Shown in pieces: positions 62,820 through 64,000 of a DNA stretch of 64,000 bases. The stretch is taken from positions 1 through 64,000 of the forward strand of contig NZ_JAEL01000003.1 in the NCBI RefSeq assembly GCF_000518885.1, written 5' to 3'. The translations under genes and the position numbers were made by a program. The notes under the pieces were generated by a model. That model was not told where the DNA came from. It saw only the letters and a program-made list of their open reading frames with translations, and searched no databases. The stretch's first letter is position 1, and each line of letters opens with the position of its first letter. The stretch is from Bacillus sp. J33 (GTDB lineage: Bacteria > Bacillota > Bacilli > Bacillales > Cytobacillaceae).

Positions 62820-63239
62820 ATGTTTAACAAAATCCTAATAGCTGCAGATGGATCTGACCATTCTGTTCGTTCTGCCAAAAAGGCCATGCTTCTGGCAGAG
62901 CAAAATCCTAATGCAGAAATTACAGTGGTATATGCTATTGACGGGCAAACTTCAAAAGAAGATATTCTCCACCATTTTGATAAATCGGTGGTTGACGAAG
63001 CAAGAAAACGGCGCCTGGAGCCGATTGAAAATATACTAAAAGAAAAGAACCTATCCTATGAAATAAAAATCCTGCAGGGAGAGCCAGGTCCGGCTATTGT
63101 GGAATACGCCAACCAGCGAGAGTTTGACATTGTTGTAGTCGGCAGCAGGGGTCTGAACGCACTGCAGGAAATGGTACTTGGAAGCGTAAGCCATAAAATC
63201 GCCAAGCGGGTTAAAGCGCCTGTTATGATCGTTAAATAA
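62820..63239 (+). CDS. Universal stress protein (UspA family) 2
   Basis: A 139-residue paralog of the preceding Usp, equal in length, with ILIAADGSDHSVRSAKKA at the start and VVGSRGLNALQEMVLGSVSHKI near the end. Both share the unusual GEPGPAIVEYAN segment. ATG follows AGGGGTGAGGG. Probably separately transcribed, given the 211-base gap and the hairpin before it. Confidence 0.92.
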   Translation: MFNKILIAADGSDHSVRSAKKAMLLAEQNPNAEITVVYAIDGQTSKEDILHHFDKSVVDEARKRRLEPIENILKEKNLSYEIKILQGEPGPAIVEYANQREFDIVVVGSRGLNALQEMVLGSVSHKIAKRVKAPVMIVK

Positions 63240-63245
63240 TATATG

Positions 63246-63282
63246 AAACGGCCAGATAGAGCTTCCTATCTGGCCGTTTTTA
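63246..63282 (+). terminator. Terminator after usp 2
   Basis: AAACGGCCAGATA-GAGCTTCC-TATCTGGCCGTTTTTA. Confidence 0.93.
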
Positions 63283-63320
63283 GTTTTAAGCTATTGGTTA
63301 ACACAAGCTGATGCAGCGCC

Positions 63321-63422
63321 AAGCGACCGATAAATTGCTTAAGCTGACCGATATATTTAAAAAAGCAGCCGATAAAATTTAAATCTGACCAAAAACCTTA
63401 TTGAAGTGACCGATATACCCAG
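63321..63422. repeat. Periodic GACCGATA array, 20-21-bp period
   Basis: Five units with CCGA (once CCAA) cores at 63327, 63348, 63369, 63389 and 63410; spacings 21, 21, 20 and 21. Units read AAGC(T)GACCGATAAAtt-like, with variable AT-rich ends. Confidence 0.8.
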
Positions 63423-63485
63423 AAAAAGCTGGCTTCCGAAATTTATAACTGTCAAAAGAGTGGGGAAATGTCCAACACAGGGGTC

Positions 63486-63692
63486 ATGAAGGCCAAAAAT
63501 CGGCAAGAGAACCAGAGAAGAGTTCGCCACAGAGGCAATGAAGGCCAAAAAATAGCAAGGGAGCAAGAGAAAAGTCCATCATAAGCACGATGAAGGCCAA
63601 AAGCCATCAAGAGAGCAGGAGAAAAGTCCATCATAGTAGCAATGAAGGCCAAAACCGGCAAAAGAGCAAGAGAAAAGTTCATCACAGATGTA
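63486..63692. repeat. Four tandem 52-bp units beginning ATGAAGGCCAAAA
   Basis: Units start at 63486, 63538, 63590 and 63642 with lengths 52, 52, 52 and 51. Each has ATGAAGGCCAAAA, then GCAAGAGAGCA-like and GAGAAAAGTCCATCAT-like words. The length is not a multiple of three, so the array is not coding. A decayed fifth unit may precede it. Confidence 0.9.
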
Positions 63693-63713
63693 CTGATAGC
63701 CTTAACTACAAAC

Positions 63714-63746
63714 AAAAAAGATGCCCCGCTCTCGGGACATCTTTTA
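63714..63746 (-). terminator. Terminator of the dicarboxylate symporter gene
   Basis: AAAGATGTCCC-GAGAGC-GGGGCATCTTTTTT on the minus strand. Confidence 0.9.
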
Positions 63747-63747
63747 A

Positions 63748-64000
63748 TTAGCTGGCTTTTACCGCCTGAGGCTTCGCCTCTTTGTCTTTTCCGCTTGCTT
63801 TGTCCGACAGCAATGTTAATGCGCCGTCGCCAGTAACGTTGCAGGCTGTTCCGAAGCTGTCCTGGGCAAGGTATAAAGCAATCATAAGAGCAATCATCGT
63901 TTCATTGAAGCCGAGCATGCTTTCAAGCAGCCCTAGTGCCGCCATCACAGCCCCGCCCGGAACACCCGGTGCAGCAATCATGGTTACGCCAAGCATTAAG
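63748..64000 (-). CDS. Dicarboxylate/amino acid:cation symporter (DAACS), C-terminal part
   Basis: The last 84 residues of a gene that continues beyond the window on the minus strand; no stop lies between the visible part and the edge. The segment contains PGVPGGAVMAALGLL and TACNVTGDGA, the signature C-terminal region of the GltP/DctA family of sodium- or proton-coupled glutamate/C4-dicarboxylate carriers. A charged Lys-rich tail ends the protein. Exact substrate cannot be told. Confidence 0.88.
   Translation of the reverse strand, partial: LMLGVTMIAAPGVPGGAVMAALGLLESMLGFNETMIALMIALYLAQDSFGTACNVTGDGALTLLSDKASGKDKEAKPQAVKAS

Larger units (their letters stand above)
63283..63713. other. Repeat-rich gene-free interval
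   Basis: About 430 bases with no gene. It holds a 20-21-bp periodic array (63321-63422) and a 52-bp tandem array (63486-63692). Open frames on the minus strand merely run along the repeats. Confidence 0.8.

Noticed and set aside
63486-63692. CRISPR array
   Set aside because: Units are repeated along almost their whole length, with no unique spacers and no cas genes nearby.
63452-63715. Minus-strand frame over the tandem array
   Set aside because: The repeat period of 52 is not a multiple of three, so the peptide does not repeat in register; no ribosome site.

Overview
The window is a low-GC Firmicute chromosome segment, almost certainly from a Bacillaceae species near Bacillus/Cytobacillus. 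Evidence: B. subtilis-like operons in conserved order (dppABCDE-ykfABCD, yclNOPQ, yerO-swrC), strong AGGAGG ribosome sites with many TTG/GTG starts, sigma-B, CodY, Fur and PerR type sites, a T-box and an AdoCbl riboswitch. No rRNA, tRNA or CRISPR array was seen. Species assignment is inference.

Layout. 1-2060: 3' end of an IS21-family istB gene, abutting a helicase fused to a PD-(D/E)XK-like nuclease that has lost its N-terminus (likely a broken defence gene). 2650-8148: mannitol operon mtlA (fused EIICBA)-mtlR-mtlD. 8268-12278: TetR repressor and divergent SwrC-type RND exporter sharing a palindromic operator. 12324-17551: MFS exporter with a double operator, a small stress protein, a DUF4145 protein, a sigma-B-type general stress protein, an AlaX editing protein and a DUF3870 protein. 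17737-28220: dpp-ykf operon for D-aminopeptidase, dipeptide import and muropeptide peptide recycling, ending in a cytosolic class A beta-lactamase-like serine hydrolase. 28375-32766: MarR regulator, then Fur-controlled petrobactin-type siderophore importer yclNOPQ. 32913-39727: membrane proteins, PPOX flavoprotein, DMT exporter, PerR-controlled Dps, DedA-like and TauE-like proteins. 39867-43078: rodA and a T-box-controlled arginyl-tRNA synthetase. 43400-44176: a conserved protein that appears to start with ATT.

44478-56275: an AdoCbl riboswitch followed by a tightly overlapped cobamide uptake and remodelling operon: btuF, btuC, a btuD-cbiZ fusion, cbiB, cobD, cobU, cobQ, cobS, a cobC-like phosphatase, a second short CobU-like protein, pduO-type adenosyltransferase, cblT, cblS and a decayed histidine phosphatase. 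Together these can import corrinoids, strip foreign lower ligands (CbiZ), rebuild the aminopropanol arm (CobD, CbiB), activate cobinamide (CobU), and attach alpha-ribazole supplied by salvage (CblT/CblS) through CobS. No cobT or corrin-ring genes are in view.

56296-64000: acetyltransferase, VOC protein, MFS transporter, two SulP transporters followed by two UspA proteins, a repeat-rich intergenic region, and the 3' end of a dicarboxylate symporter gene.

Unexplained structure is mostly intergenic. There are short arrays with CCGA/CCGC cores at a strict 20-21 bp period at three unrelated loci, a 52-bp tandem array with a diverged copy 26 kb away, a 124-bp hairpin repeat, and three copies of a CTAGCTCCAGC-type repeat, two of which bracket the riboswitch.
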